Positions 16,703 through 25,730 are shown, counted from the stretch's first letter. The stretch: DNA of 64,000 bases from an uncultured Oscillospiraceae bacterium (GCA_910579545.1 CAJTVI010000006.1:1-64000); one strand, 5' to 3'. Notes: generated from the sequence alone by a model not told the origin. A program made the numbers and translations.

Positions 16703-16749
16703 CAGCAAAGCCCGCCGGAACGTGAGAAGCGTTCCGGCGGGCTTTGCTG
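16703..16749 (-). terminator. Perfect 20-bp hairpin
   Basis: The stem begins CAGCAAAGCCCGCCGG (16703 on) and is matched perfectly by the arm at 16730-16749, around a 7-nt loop. It lies between the MobC-like gene and the recombinase gene, both leftward, and probably works as a terminator or insulator separating the element from the BREX switch. Confidence 0.6.
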
Positions 16750-16858
16750 GAATTTATGGCCCTGGGTCTGCGAGAGGCGCAGGGCGGTTTCACGCGACAG
16801 GCTGATCACTCCGGCACTTAGCAGCTGCAAATCTTTCTGTTGCAGGCGCTTTGTGCGT

Positions 16859-17173
16859 TCATTCCCTTAACTTTTCCTGTACCAATCTCAGCACCTTTTG
16901 GAGCAGCAGAGTAAGTTCAGCCATCTGAGCCTCGGATATATACCAGGTACGGTTTAATTCGTGGGTGATCTCGTTGATCCGCCTGCCCACCACCGAGATG
17001 TCCTTTGCAAGCTGGAGATATTCATCCGGGCATCGGGGTACAACATGGCATTTCTCTATGCGGCGGCGGATGTATGGCTCGCGCTTCAGATAAGCGGCTT
17101 TCGCCTTTTTGCAGAGCCGGTCATATTCCTGCCCGGTCAGGCGGATCGAGATTTGTTTTTGCCTTTTCAGCAT
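16859..17173 (-). CDS. MobC-like relaxosome protein
   Basis: 104 residues from ATG 17173 (MLKRQKQISIRLTGQEYDRL), with AAGGAG 6 nt upstream. The N-terminus looks like a ribbon-helix-helix domain and the C-terminal half matches the MobC pattern (VVGRRINEITHELNRTWYIS). MobC-type proteins help a relaxase open oriT. No relaxase follows; downstream is only an open stretch without a start. A second MobC with a complete relaxase is at 42323, so this one may be a remnant of another mobilisable element. Confidence 0.75.
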   Translation of the reverse strand: MLKRQKQISIRLTGQEYDRLCKKAKAAYLKREPYIRRRIEKCHVVPRCPDEYLQLAKDISVVGRRINEITHELNRTWYISEAQMAELTLLLQKVLRLVQEKLRE

Positions 17174-17357
17174 GGGTTTCTCCTTGGATGTCCTGTGATT
17201 TTGTTGCGGTTTGGGTATGCTGTGCGCTGGCAGGGGTTTTAGGGGCTTGCCCCTAACAAGGGACGTTATGGCAGGATTTTCCAGAAATGCTGTCATAATG
17301 TCATGCTTGCTTGTACTGTGCGCGGTGCAGTTTGCTCTTTTTGGTGGAAACGGAAAA

Positions 17358-17385
17358 GCCCCGGAGCTGCTGGCTCCGGGGCGGC
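17358..17385 (-). terminator. Intrinsic terminator of tnpV
   Basis: GCCCCGGAGC (17358-17367) pairs with GCTCCGGGGC (17373-17382). On the minus strand the stem is followed by TTTTCCGTTT. Confidence 0.65.
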
Positions 17386-17441
17386 GGATTGGATGGATTT
17401 TTGTGCTTGGGGATGTGGTGGATAAGGGCGTGAGATAGCGA

Positions 17442-17786
17442 TCAGGCGTAAATCAAATCGCGCAGGATAATTTCCTCCGCAGCGGCCTTGATGTTGTTCA
17501 TCCGCCCTGTCCAGCATAGCGGGTCGGAGGCTTTCAGCCGTTCGTCCACATTTTGCTGCCGGAACATTTGGCCAATCAGTCGCTCCAGCATCTCGCGGGC
17601 CTGTTGGTCGGTCTCCTGCAAATGGGCATCCAGCCTGCCGGACAGCAGCAAGCCCGTATAGATTCCCTCACAGTATTCACGCAGATAGCTGCGGCGCAGG
17701 CGGCCATATTTGCTGAGCGGCAGCGGTTCTGCCGCATACAAGTTCGGCAGCAGATACCCGTTTTCGGTTCGATAGGTGATTTCCAT
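17442..17786 (-). CDS. tnpV: TnpV family transposon protein
   Basis: 114 residues, starting MEITYRTENGYLLPNL; RRSYLREYCEGIYTGLLLSG and the C-terminal NNIKAAAEEIIL are typical of TnpV, a small protein carried on many Clostridium transposons and ICEs whose role is unknown. AAAAAGGAGG precedes the ATG by 8 nt. Confidence 0.85.
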   Translation of the reverse strand: MEITYRTENGYLLPNLYAAEPLPLSKYGRLRRSYLREYCEGIYTGLLLSGRLDAHLQETDQQAREMLERLIGQMFRQQNVDERLKASDPLCWTGRMNNIKAAAEEIILRDLIYA

Positions 17787-17883
17787 TTTGGGGCCTCCTT
17801 TTTGTGTTTTGTTCTGACATCATCATAGCGCCGCTTGGAAGTACCTGCAAGGCTGTCAAGGGGCGGGGCGACACTTCTCCTGC

Positions 17884-18840
17884 TCACCGCTCCAAACCGC
17901 GCTGGTGGGCTTTCTGGCGGGCTTCCAGCATGCGGATGATATGGGCGACGATTTGTTCTGTTGTAGCGGTGCTGGGAAAGAATCGCTCAATTTTGGAAAG
18001 CGGGATGCTGATCTGCCGTTCGCGCGGCGGGACGCTGGGCGGGGCAGCCGCCATGATGGTGTTCAGCTTGTCCGCATCAAGGGCCTGCTCCCGGCTGGCG
18101 GCTTTGAGCTGCTGGGCCTGCGAGAGGGATGGGGTTCGGCTTTCGCTGTCGATGTACTCATAAAACTGCCGCTGTTCCTCTGGCTGAAGATAGGACAGCT
18201 CCACCGCCGGATTAAATTTCAGCTTTTTGTCCTCGACCATCCGCTGCAATTCGGGGATCAGCTCATTCAAGCGGATGTAGCGCTGAATTTGATTGCGGCT
18301 TTCTCCAGCATCCTGAGCCACCTTTTCATCGGCTCGAAAATGTGTCCCAACTTGGGCCAAATTATTTTTTGCTGGCCTGCCCGCCTTTCGCTTGATTGCC
18401 TCCAACTTCATCTTGTACGCCCGTGCCTTTTCAATCGCGTTCACATTCTCGCGCTGGCAGTTGGAATCCACCATCAAAATTACCGCCGTGTCATCGTCCA
18501 TCTCCCGCACGATCACCGGAACCGCCTCCACGCCCGCCAGCTCACAGGCCCGCTTGCGGCGGTGGCCCGCGATCATCTCAAACCCGCCCTCCGGCAGGGG
18601 GCGGGCGATCAGAGGCGTCAGCACGCCGTACAGCCGGACGCTCTCGACCATCCTCCGCATCTCCTCATCCTCCCGTACCTCAAACGGATGGTTTGGGAAC
18701 TCATGCAGCTGCTCCGGCGGCACAAGCTGCACCTTTTCGAGCGCGGCATCCTGCCGCTCCTCCTCGGTGCTGAAAAGGATGCTGTCCAGCGAGGGCAGCT
18801 TGATTTTGCTGCCATACAAATTATTTTTTGCGTTTTCCAT
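17884..18840 (-). CDS. parB: ParB/RepB/Spo0J family partition protein
   Basis: 318 residues from ATG 18840, with AAGGAGG 8-9 nt upstream; frame continuation to 18912 is unsupported. ParB N-terminal motifs are LVPPEQLHEFPNHPF, LTPLIARPL and the conserved GHRRKRACELAG near residue 95. A central helix-turn-helix region follows (DAGESRNQIQRYIRLNEL). Such proteins bind centromere-like sites and keep excised circular elements stable. No ParA is next to it; a ParM-like system is at 23531. Confidence 0.9.
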   Translation of the reverse strand: MENAKNNLYGSKIKLPSLDSILFSTEEERQDAALEKVQLVPPEQLHEFPNHPFEVREDEEMRRMVESVRLYGVLTPLIARPLPEGGFEMIAGHRRKRACELAGVEAVPVIVREMDDDTAVILMVDSNCQRENVNAIEKARAYKMKLEAIKRKAGRPAKNNLAQVGTHFRADEKVAQDAGESRNQIQRYIRLNELIPELQRMVEDKKLKFNPAVELSYLQPEEQRQFYEYIDSESRTPSLSQAQQLKAASREQALDADKLNTIMAAAPPSVPPRERQISIPLSKIERFFPSTATTEQIVAHIIRMLEARQKAHQRGLER

Positions 18841-19046
18841 GCTTTGCTCCTCCTTGCTGAAATAGAAAAAGCCTTTTGCAGCCATCCAGTTTGGGATGCG
18901 CAAAAGACACACAATGTTTTATCTGGCTTGTACCTGTCCCTAAACCCGCTGGAAAGGATATCTCTTTTCAGCCTGTATAGCTTATATATATAATGTATCT
19001 TTCAGCAGGTATATAGGGATAGGGGGAGTATGAGGGGGAAAGGGGG

Positions 19047-19235
19047 CTATGCGGTAGTGCTGTCTGCCGTTTTCTTGTCTTTGGCCTCTTGTTGCTTTTT
19101 CCATTCAGCAAATTCACGCTGACCTTCCTCGCTCTCATAAAAGGCGAGGATGTCCGGCATGATGCACCGTGCAATCATTTCAATCTGGTGCTGAGGAATG
19201 TTCGTGTTGTTGATCAATTTTTTGCGTCTGCTCAA
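19047..19235 (-). CDS. Small conserved ICE protein, unknown
   Basis: 62 residues starting at TTG 19235, with GGAGG 6 nt upstream. The body (IARCIMPDILAFYESEEG, then EFAEWKKQQE) resembles a small charged protein often found in Clostridium mobile elements. Function is unknown. Confidence 0.65.
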   Translation of the reverse strand: MSRRKKLINNTNIPQHQIEMIARCIMPDILAFYESEEGQREFAEWKKQQEAKDKKTADSTTA

Positions 19236-19371
19236 AGAATACCTCCAGTGTTATATTCAATTTTCAAGGTCCTGATGATTCGGTTCTGCCTGATTAATTC
19301 CTGCTGCTACACATACTGTGCCTCCTTTCCTGTATACAAAAAGCCACGCTCACCATCCGGCTTGCGTGGTT

Positions 19372-20190
19372 TTAAGGGCCCATTTTGTTTTCGTACTCAA
19401 TAAACCGCTTTTTAATCGCCTCCATTCGTTTGATCACGCCGCTATGGTTTTTATAGCCGAGTTTTTCGGCGATTTCCTTATAGCTGTACCCGTCGGATCG
19501 CAGTTTTAGGATTTTCATATCCTTTGGGGTCAGAGTAGCTTTGAAATGTTCGCAAAAGTCGTCTTCCTCCACCTGCTCCACAAAATTATCTGCGGGGTTG
19601 CTTAAGGCATGAATCTCACTGTTGGGGTTTTCAAGGCATTCTTCCAAAGAAACAGTCTGTACCTGCTTTGAGCGGGAATGATACCATTTGCGAAGAAAAT
19701 CCCGGCGCACATAGGTATCATAAGGCTCAAAATCTTCTTCGCAGGGCATTTCATGCAGGGCCTGCATCATTGGTTCCCAGTTTTCTTTCTTGATGGCCCA
19801 CTCGACGATCTTGCTGAATAATTCCTCGACCTGTTCCCGCGGAGGGAAGACAATTTGCTGGTAGGGTCGCAGGAAAAACATTGCCTGCAAATTCCATCCA
19901 GTGAATATTTCCACCCCTTCAAGCCAGAGATGCAGCGAGTAGCTCAACCTCCACATCGGGAAGTTGACGCTATAATACTCCTTGAATCCGCGAAAGCCGA
20001 AGTGTGGAAACACCAGAAAGCTTATGGCATCCAAGAGTTCCGTCCGAAAAGCATCACCCTCGATGACATCCTTGATCCAGTCAATGTTTTCCCTGATTCC
20101 GCCCATTGAGCGTGGTAACTTTCGCAAGGTGGGGCAGCGGATGAATAAATCGTAGGGGAGAATGTAGACAAGCGGGAGAAAGCGAAGCAT
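19372..20190 (-). CDS. Sigma-70 region 4-like DNA-binding protein
   Basis: 272 residues. The C-terminal ~60 residues (LTPKDMKILKLRSDGYSYKE then IAEKLGYKNHSGVIKRM) form a sigma region 4/LuxR-type helix-turn-helix. The N-terminal two thirds have no recognised sigma region 2 and contain aromatic-rich segments. ATG 20190 has no convincing SD; ATG 20106 is an alternative but also lacks one. It is divergent from the Xre gene and may regulate the element. An active sigma factor is possible but unproven. Confidence 0.6.
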   Translation of the reverse strand: MLRFLPLVYILPYDLFIRCPTLRKLPRSMGGIRENIDWIKDVIEGDAFRTELLDAISFLVFPHFGFRGFKEYYSVNFPMWRLSYSLHLWLEGVEIFTGWNLQAMFFLRPYQQIVFPPREQVEELFSKIVEWAIKKENWEPMMQALHEMPCEEDFEPYDTYVRRDFLRKWYHSRSKQVQTVSLEECLENPNSEIHALSNPADNFVEQVEEDDFCEHFKATLTPKDMKILKLRSDGYSYKEIAEKLGYKNHSGVIKRMEAIKKRFIEYENKMGP

Positions 20191-20378
20191 GGTATCTGCT
20201 GGGAAAGAATAAATGGCAGCCGTATGGATCGGCCTCCTTTCAGTTGGTGTTTAGGACATTTACATAATATATCGGCATAATCATACCTGAAATGTTCCTG
20301 ACTTTCAAATTTTTCCGAAAATATTTTTTGTCTGTTTGGCAAGGACTCAGAGTAACTCAAAATCAGCTTCTGACAGGG

Positions 20379-20407
20379 TTGCAATTTCTTCACATCCGGG
20401 TTATACT
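20379..20407 (+). promoter_or_regulatory. Promoter of the xre-kilAN-recombinase operon
   Basis: TTGCAA (20379-20384), 17-bp spacer, TATACT (20402-20407), 30 nt before the Xre start codon. The region 20191-20437 also serves the divergent sigma-like gene. Confidence 0.65.
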
Positions 20408-20437
20408 ATATGCCAACCCAAAAAGGAGGTCGATGCC

Positions 20438-20791
20438 ATGAAGGAAACGGGTAAGCGCCTGAAAGCCTTGCGCGAGGGGATCGGCATCTCACAGGCAAAG
20501 CTTGCTGAGGCTCTCGGCTCCACACAATCCAGCATTAACCGGTATGAAAACGGACAGGCCACTCCCCCCGTTGCGCTGTTCCGCCGATATGCGGACTTTT
20601 TCGATGTATCGCTGGATTATATTTTCGCGCGGACGGACAAGCCACAAGGTGCGACGTATAAGTTTCAACCCAAGGCCACCCCAGAGCGTGAAGAAATGCG
20701 CCGGTTTATTGAGATGTGCTTTGACCCCAAATCGCCCATGCACGACAAGCTGAAGGAAACGCTGTTTCGCATGATGGAGGACACCCAATGA
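20438..20791 (+). CDS. Xre-family transcriptional regulator
   Basis: 117 residues from ATG 20438, with AAAAGGAGG 8 nt upstream. Classical HTH_3 domain: LKALREGIGISQAKLAEALG then STQSSINRYENG (residues about 8-50). A short C-terminal helical tail follows. It overlaps the next gene by 4 nt (ATGA) and heads a three-gene operon with the KilA-N protein and integrase, so it likely controls integration/excision. Confidence 0.9.
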   Translation: MKETGKRLKALREGIGISQAKLAEALGSTQSSINRYENGQATPPVALFRRYADFFDVSLDYIFARTDKPQGATYKFQPKATPEREEMRRFIEMCFDPKSPMHDKLKETLFRMMEDTQ

Positions 20792-21639
20792 GTAAAAAGA
20801 CCTCTCTTATCATGGTGCAGGATACGCCTGTCACCGTTATGAATTTTGACCAGCGGGATTATATCAGCCTCACGGATATGGCAAAAGCCCGGACAGATGC
20901 GGCGCGGGCGGCAGACGTCATCAAGAACTGGCTCCGTGCCCGGTCCACGCTGGAATTTCTCGGGACGTGGGAGGTGCTTTACAACCCGAATTTCAAAGTG
21001 GTCGAATTCGACCACTTTAAGAGCGAGGCCGGCTTGCACACCTTTACCCTCAGCGCAAAGGAATGGATCGAGAAAACAGGCGCAGTCGGCATCTATGTGC
21101 AGTCGGGACGCTACGGCGGCACCTATGCCCACAAGGACATTGCTTTTGAGTTTGGCTCCGCCATCAGCCCGGTCTTTAAGCTGTATCTGCTGAAAGAATA
21201 CCAGCGCCTCAAGGACGATGAAAACGACCGGCTTAAGCTGGAATGGAACGCCAAGCGGTTCCTCTCCAAAAACAACTACCTGATCCATACGGATGCCGTA
21301 AAAAATTACGTTTTACCGCAAAGCAGCTACACCAAAAACACCGAATGGCTGGCCTATGCGGATGAAGCCGACCTCTTGAACGTTGCCTTGTTTGGATGTA
21401 CGGCCAAAGAATGGCGGGAGGCAAACCCGGAACTCGCAAAGCACAACAATATCCGGGATTATGCATCCATTCCGGATCTGACCGTTCTGTCCAATCTGGA
21501 AACCCACAATGCGGAGCTTATTAAGAGCGGTATGCCGAAAGCTGAGCGCTTTGAGCGGCTGCGAGAGATCGCACAATATCAGCTGCGGGTGCTGGCTGAG
21601 GCCGAACGGATCAAGGAACTGCCGGAGGGAGGCGGATAA
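20788..21639 (+). CDS. KilA-N domain protein
   Basis: 283 residues. The N-terminal KilA-N DNA-binding domain is visible (ISLTDMAKARTDAARAADVI, KNWLRARSTLEFLGTWE, and the following NPNFKVVEFDHFK). The C-terminal part is helical. Such proteins occur in phages and ICEs as antirepressor-like regulators. It sits between Xre and the integrase. The codons for KVVEFDHF form a perfect 24-bp palindrome at 20995-21018. Confidence 0.85.
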   Translation: MSKKTSLIMVQDTPVTVMNFDQRDYISLTDMAKARTDAARAADVIKNWLRARSTLEFLGTWEVLYNPNFKVVEFDHFKSEAGLHTFTLSAKEWIEKTGAVGIYVQSGRYGGTYAHKDIAFEFGSAISPVFKLYLLKEYQRLKDDENDRLKLEWNAKRFLSKNNYLIHTDAVKNYVLPQSSYTKNTEWLAYADEADLLNVALFGCTAKEWREANPELAKHNNIRDYASIPDLTVLSNLETHNAELIKSGMPKAERFERLREIAQYQLRVLAEAERIKELPEGGG

Positions 21640-21642
21640 GCA

Positions 21643-23283
21643 GTGACAGCCGTAATTTATGCCCGCTATTCCAGCGATAATCAGCGCGAGGAAAGTATCG
21701 AGGGCCAGATTCGGGAATGTACCGCTTTTGCGGAAAAGAACGGCGTTACCGTATTGCGCCACTACATCGACCGTGCTTTTTCAGCCAAGACAGACAACCG
21801 CCCGGAGTTTCAGAATATGGTCAGGGACAGTGGTAAGCGGCTGTTCGATATGGTGATCGTTTGGAAACTGGACCGGTTTGCCCGCAACCGCTACGACAGT
21901 GCCCGATACAAGGCCACACTGAAAAAGAACGGGGTCAAGGTGGTATCCGCCACCGAAGTCATTTCCGAGGGTGCCGAGGGCATTATTCTTGAATCCGTGC
22001 TGGAGGGTTATGCCGAGTATTATTCTGCCGACCTCTCTGAAAAGGTCGTCCGGGGTATGACGGAGAACGCTCTCAAATGCAAGTACAATGGCGGCACCCT
22101 GCCCATCGGTTATACCATCGACAGCGAACAGTATTTCCAGCTTGAACCGCTGACCGCACCCTTTGTTCTCGAAGCCTTCAAGCGGTACGCAGCGGGCGCG
22201 ACCATAACCGAGGTGCGGGATTGGCTCAACGAAAAAGGCGTCAAGAATACGCGCGGGCAGAAAATGGCCTATAACAGCATCCAACATATGCTCAAAAATC
22301 GCCGCTATATCGGGGAGTATACTTACCGGGATATTTTTGTGCCGGACGGCATTCCCGCTATCGTTCCCAAAGAACTGTTTGACCGTGTGCAGGACAAGAC
22401 AGCGAAAAACAAAAAAGCCCCGGCCCGTCACAAGGCCGAGGACGATTATATTTTGACCACCAAACTGTTTTGTGGTTACTGCGGTGCATATCTTTGCGGC
22501 GAAAGCGGCACCAGCCACACGGGCAGGGTACATCACTATTACAAATGCGTATCTGTGAAAAAGAAGCGCACCGAATGCCACAAACGACCGGTCAAGAAAG
22601 ACTGGATTGAAGATGTGGTGGTCAATGAAACCATGAAAATGGTGATGGACGATAAGGCGATTGAGGCCATCGTATCCATGCTGATGGATTTGCAGGATAA
22701 GGAAAACGTAAATCTGCCGCTGTATGAACAGCAGCTTCGGGAGACAAACACCTCCATTCAAAATATGCTCAACGCCATTCAGCAGGGTATCCTCACCAAG
22801 TCTACAAAGGGGCGGCTGGAGGAATTGGAGACCATCAAAGAGGAGCTGGAAACCAAAATCGCCTGCGAAAAGCTGGAAAAGCCCAAGGTGAGTGCCGAGT
22901 TTATGACCTTCTGGCTCCATCGTTTCCGTAAGCTGGATGTGCGGGAAAAGACGCACAGGAAAATGCTGATTGATACCTTTATCAACGCAATTTTCCTCTA
23001 CGATGACAAGATGATAATCACCTTCAATTACAGGGAAGGCACCAACACGATTACCTTTGATGAGCTGAAATCGGCGTTGAATGGTGAAAAGATGGGTTCA
23101 GATTTGGATTGCTTAACTGCACCATGTACGCCGCTCAGGGACGCCTTGGGCGGCGTACTTATATCCAAAATTTCAACCAAGCATATACGAATATTCACCT
23201 GCCCACAATTCAGATCCACGGTCCGGCTGGAAGAAAACCAGCCGGGCCTTTTTCATCTCAAAGGCCAAAGTACAAGGGGGTAG
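21643..23283 (+). CDS. Large serine recombinase (site-specific integrase)
   Basis: 546 residues. The catalytic domain starts VIYARYSSDNQ (Ser10), with a resolvase fold to about 150, a recombinase domain (SIQHMLKNRRYIGEYTYRD near 225), a zinc ribbon with CGYCG and a later Cys (about 285-315), and a coiled coil (about 365-410). GTG 21643 has GGAGG about 13 nt upstream. It should integrate and excise the element. The last ~50 residues are atypical, and a terminator-like hairpin lies inside the coding end (23220-23253), so the 3' end may have been altered by recombination. Confidence 0.92.
   Translation: MTAVIYARYSSDNQREESIEGQIRECTAFAEKNGVTVLRHYIDRAFSAKTDNRPEFQNMVRDSGKRLFDMVIVWKLDRFARNRYDSARYKATLKKNGVKVVSATEVISEGAEGIILESVLEGYAEYYSADLSEKVVRGMTENALKCKYNGGTLPIGYTIDSEQYFQLEPLTAPFVLEAFKRYAAGATITEVRDWLNEKGVKNTRGQKMAYNSIQHMLKNRRYIGEYTYRDIFVPDGIPAIVPKELFDRVQDKTAKNKKAPARHKAEDDYILTTKLFCGYCGAYLCGESGTSHTGRVHHYYKCVSVKKKRTECHKRPVKKDWIEDVVVNETMKMVMDDKAIEAIVSMLMDLQDKENVNLPLYEQQLRETNTSIQNMLNAIQQGILTKSTKGRLEELETIKEELETKIACEKLEKPKVSAEFMTFWLHRFRKLDVREKTHRKMLIDTFINAIFLYDDKMIITFNYREGTNTITFDELKSALNGEKMGSDLDCLTAPCTPLRDALGGVLISKISTKHIRIFTCPQFRSTVRLEENQPGLFHLKGQSTRG
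23220..23253 (+). terminator. Terminator-like hairpin overlapping the recombinase 3' end
   Basis: GGTCCGGCTGG (23220-23230) pairs with CCAGCCGGGCC (23238-23248, one G-U), followed by TTTTT. It lies 30 bp before the annotated stop codon. Confidence 0.6.
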
Positions 23284-23336
23284 TGTACCCTTTTGACCCC
23301 GTAACAGCAAGCGGAAAGTGCTGCTTGCTTTCCCCC

Positions 23337-23366
23337 AGCGCCCAACCAGCAGGCCGGGCGCTTTTT
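23337..23366 (+). terminator. Intrinsic terminator after the recombinase
   Basis: AGCGCCC (23337-23343) pairs with GGGCGCT (23356-23362), followed by TTTTTCTTT. A smaller AGCAAGC/GCTTGCT hairpin lies at 23306-23329. Confidence 0.6.
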
Positions 23367-23530
23367 CTTTGCCCTTTCCCGGGGCGGCGTTTCCCCCTTC
23401 CCCCCTCTCACACTCTCCCCCTAATACTTTACCGGCTGGAAAAGAAGGCCCCTCTCCTCTCAAAGCAACGGAAAAGATAAAACCCAACGCAACCCACAAC
23501 CCCAACACAGCAAGAAAGGACGGATCGAAC

Positions 23531-24451
23531 ATGAACATCGGCATCGACCACGGTTACTACGCCATCAAAACCCGGCACTGTTCCTTCCCAGCCGGTATCA
23601 CGGCATACTCGCATGAACCCTACACCCTGCAGAACACGTTGGAGTACGAGGGCCGGTATTATGTCTGCGGCACCGGCCGCCAGCCGATCCTGCGGGATAA
23701 GACTGAGAACGACAATTACTTCCTGCTGACCCTCGCAGCAATCGCCAAAGAGATTAAACACAGAGGCGAAAAAACGGAGTGTTCGGTGGTGATCGGTGCG
23801 GGCCTGCCCCTTACAACCTACGGACGCGAGAAAAAGCCGTTCCACAAATATCTGCTGCGTTCCTCCCAGCCGGTGTGCTTTAGGTTTGAGGGAACGCCCT
23901 ACCGGGTGACGATCCAGGACGTTCTGCTGTTCCCGCAGGGCTACTCGGCCATTGTGGTTCGCCCCGAATTTGTGCGGGAGGAGCCGTCCGTGCTGCTCAT
24001 GGATGTGGGCGGGTGGACAGTGGATCTCATGCGGCTGGACAACGCAAGGCCCAACGCAGATACCTGCCGCAGCCTGGAACTTGGCATGATCCGCTGCATG
24101 GACGAGGCGCGGGAACAGGTGCGGCGGGACACCGGCCTGTCTGTCACGGATGCCCAGGTCGAGCGGGTGCTGGCCGGTAAGCCATGCAGCATCCGGGAGG
24201 ACGCCGGCGTGATCATCCAGCAGCAGGGCCGGCTGTACACCGAGCGGCTGCTGTCGGCAGCAATGGAGGCGGGCTTTGACCTCAAGGCGCTGCCGGTCAT
24301 CCTGATGGGCGGCGGGGCGACGGTCGTGATGCGCAACCTGCGCGAGCAGGACCGATTGTGCCGCGTTTTACCGCTGGCAGACGTCCGTGCCAATGCCGAG
24401 GGCTACGAGCGGATCATGGGCCAGATGCCGGACGGTGAGCACAAGGGATGA
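23531..24451 (+). CDS. parM: ParM/StbA-like actin-family partition ATPase
   Basis: 306 residues from ATG 23531. The N-terminal phosphate loop region MNIGIDHGYYAIKT and LLMDVGGWTVDLM near 155 are actin-like ATP-binding motifs; VILMGGGA near 257 is the adenosine motif. Such proteins polymerise to segregate low-copy DNA. It overlaps the next gene by 4 nt, the usual ParM-ParR layout. A weak SD (GAAAGGACGG) lies further upstream than normal. Confidence 0.85.
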   Translation: MNIGIDHGYYAIKTRHCSFPAGITAYSHEPYTLQNTLEYEGRYYVCGTGRQPILRDKTENDNYFLLTLAAIAKEIKHRGEKTECSVVIGAGLPLTTYGREKKPFHKYLLRSSQPVCFRFEGTPYRVTIQDVLLFPQGYSAIVVRPEFVREEPSVLLMDVGGWTVDLMRLDNARPNADTCRSLELGMIRCMDEAREQVRRDTGLSVTDAQVERVLAGKPCSIREDAGVIIQQQGRLYTERLLSAAMEAGFDLKALPVILMGGGATVVMRNLREQDRLCRVLPLADVRANAEGYERIMGQMPDGEHKG

Positions 24452-24762
24452 GCAGGGCGCGGTTCACCTTTCGGCCCAGTGCCCAGCTCGACAGCCACCG
24501 GAGGGCTTGGGCATACCTGCAGGCTGTGCCGGACGGCCAGCGCAATGATTTCCTTGTCCATGCAATTTTACGAATGCAGGAGGATACTGTGCTGGAAGAA
24601 ACACTCCGAAGAATCCTGCGGGAAGAATTGCAGACCATTCATCTCCAGACCGGCCCGCATCCAGAAACTGCGGAGCAATGCACTGTCCCTGAACCCAGCA
24701 CAGCCCCGCCAATCCCGCAGGAAATGCTGTCCTTTCTCGGTGATCTCATGCAGGATGCCTGA
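24448..24762 (+). CDS. ParR-like centromere-binding protein (putative)
   Basis: 104 residues. The N-terminal FRPSAQLDSHRRAWAYLQAV and DFLVHAILRM resemble small proteins that follow ParM in ICEs and plasmids and bind the partition site. The C-terminal half is Pro-rich. The assignment rests mainly on the four-base overlap with parM; direct sequence evidence is weak. Confidence 0.6.
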   Translation: MSRARFTFRPSAQLDSHRRAWAYLQAVPDGQRNDFLVHAILRMQEDTVLEETLRRILREELQTIHLQTGPHPETAEQCTVPEPSTAPPIPQEMLSFLGDLMQDA

Positions 24763-24912
24763 GCCAGACCAGTCCAGCCTTCGCCCTTGTTGCTTATGCC
24801 GGTCTTTGCCCGATGTGTCCATATAACCTTGTTGGCTCTGGTGATAGCTTTACTGCCGGCTTTCGAGTATCCTTTGTGTTGCCGCAAGGGACGGCAGAAA
24901 GGAGCCACGAGC

Positions 24913-25419
24913 ATGGATACAAAAGGCGTTACCTGTAAGATCCCGCTGGAGTTGCACAACCGGATCAGCGAGGAGATCCGGGCCAGCGGCAGCACGATGA
25001 GCCGGTTCATCGAGATGGTCATCACGAGCTACTATGAGGAAAAAGAGAAAGGGGATCAGGTCATGGGCAAGACAAGGACGATGGCATTCCAGATCAGCGA
25101 GGAGCTGTTCCAGAAAATCAAGGAGTATCTGGCCGAGTATGAGCGGGTGTACCACCGCAGGCTGACCCAAAAGGAGTTTGTGCTCGGGCTGATCGAGCAG
25201 GCGCTGGAGGAAGCCGAGGAGGAATTCGCGGCCGTCCGCGCGGCGCTGGGCGAGGATGACCAGGACAATGATGAGGAGGCCGGAGCGGACGGGGACACCG
25301 AGGATGAGGCCGGGGATACCGATGCGACTGAGGATGCCCCGGACGGCGCCGACCCGGACGAAGTCGCCAATGAGGACGAGGACGACCCGGATGGAAGCGA
25401 GGACGGCCCGGCAGAATAA
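24913..25419 (+). CDS. Tandem ribbon-helix-helix-like protein with long acidic tail
   Basis: 168 residues from ATG 24913, with AAAGGAG 8-9 nt upstream. Two similar DNA-binding-like segments are visible: VTCKIPLELHNRISEEIRAS (about 5-40) and RTMAFQISEELFQKIKEYL (about 56-100). From about residue 112 the chain is almost entirely Asp/Glu/Ala/Gly, a tail that could mimic DNA or act as a flexible acidic domain. It probably belongs to the partition or regulatory set. It ends in a strong terminator. Confidence 0.65.
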   Translation: MDTKGVTCKIPLELHNRISEEIRASGSTMSRFIEMVITSYYEEKEKGDQVMGKTRTMAFQISEELFQKIKEYLAEYERVYHRRLTQKEFVLGLIEQALEEAEEEFAAVRAALGEDDQDNDEEAGADGDTEDEAGDTDATEDAPDGADPDEVANEDEDDPDGSEDGPAE

Positions 25420-25432
25420 TAATCCGTACAGC

Positions 25433-25475
25433 AAGGCCCGATGGAGCAACCCCAAAGCTCCACCGGGCCTTTTTT
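25433..25475 (+). terminator. Intrinsic terminator
   Basis: AAGGCCCG and TGGAGC (25433-25447) pair with GCTCCA and CGGGCCTT (25457-25471), followed by a T-run. It ends the parM-parR-RHH operon. Confidence 0.8.
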
Positions 25476-25730
25476 CGTTTCTGGGAAGGCATAAGGGCCA
25501 AGATGAACTGACCGCAGGGAACCACACTCCGCCCAGCGGCCCGCATCAACCCCTGAGCGCGGCTGTGTGGCCCCGTGTGGCCCGGTTCGGGCGCCACTGG
25601 GAAAGCAGCCCGCCGAGAGGAAAACGGACGAACACATCGAAATATGAGCATAACATATCCGCCCGCCGGAACCGAGCGCCCTCTTTTCAGATTGGTGTTG
25701 CTGAATGCCGCTTCGTCAAACCATCAAAAA
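25476..25730. other. Stretch with no recognised gene
   Basis: About 255 bp between two terminators. No start with an SD and no conserved product was seen on either strand. It may be decayed element DNA. Confidence 0.5.

Noticed and set aside
16609..16830. Minus-strand open frame between mobC-like and recombinase genes
   Set aside because: No SD or family match, and it runs through the 20-bp terminator hairpin and into the recombinase gene in another frame.
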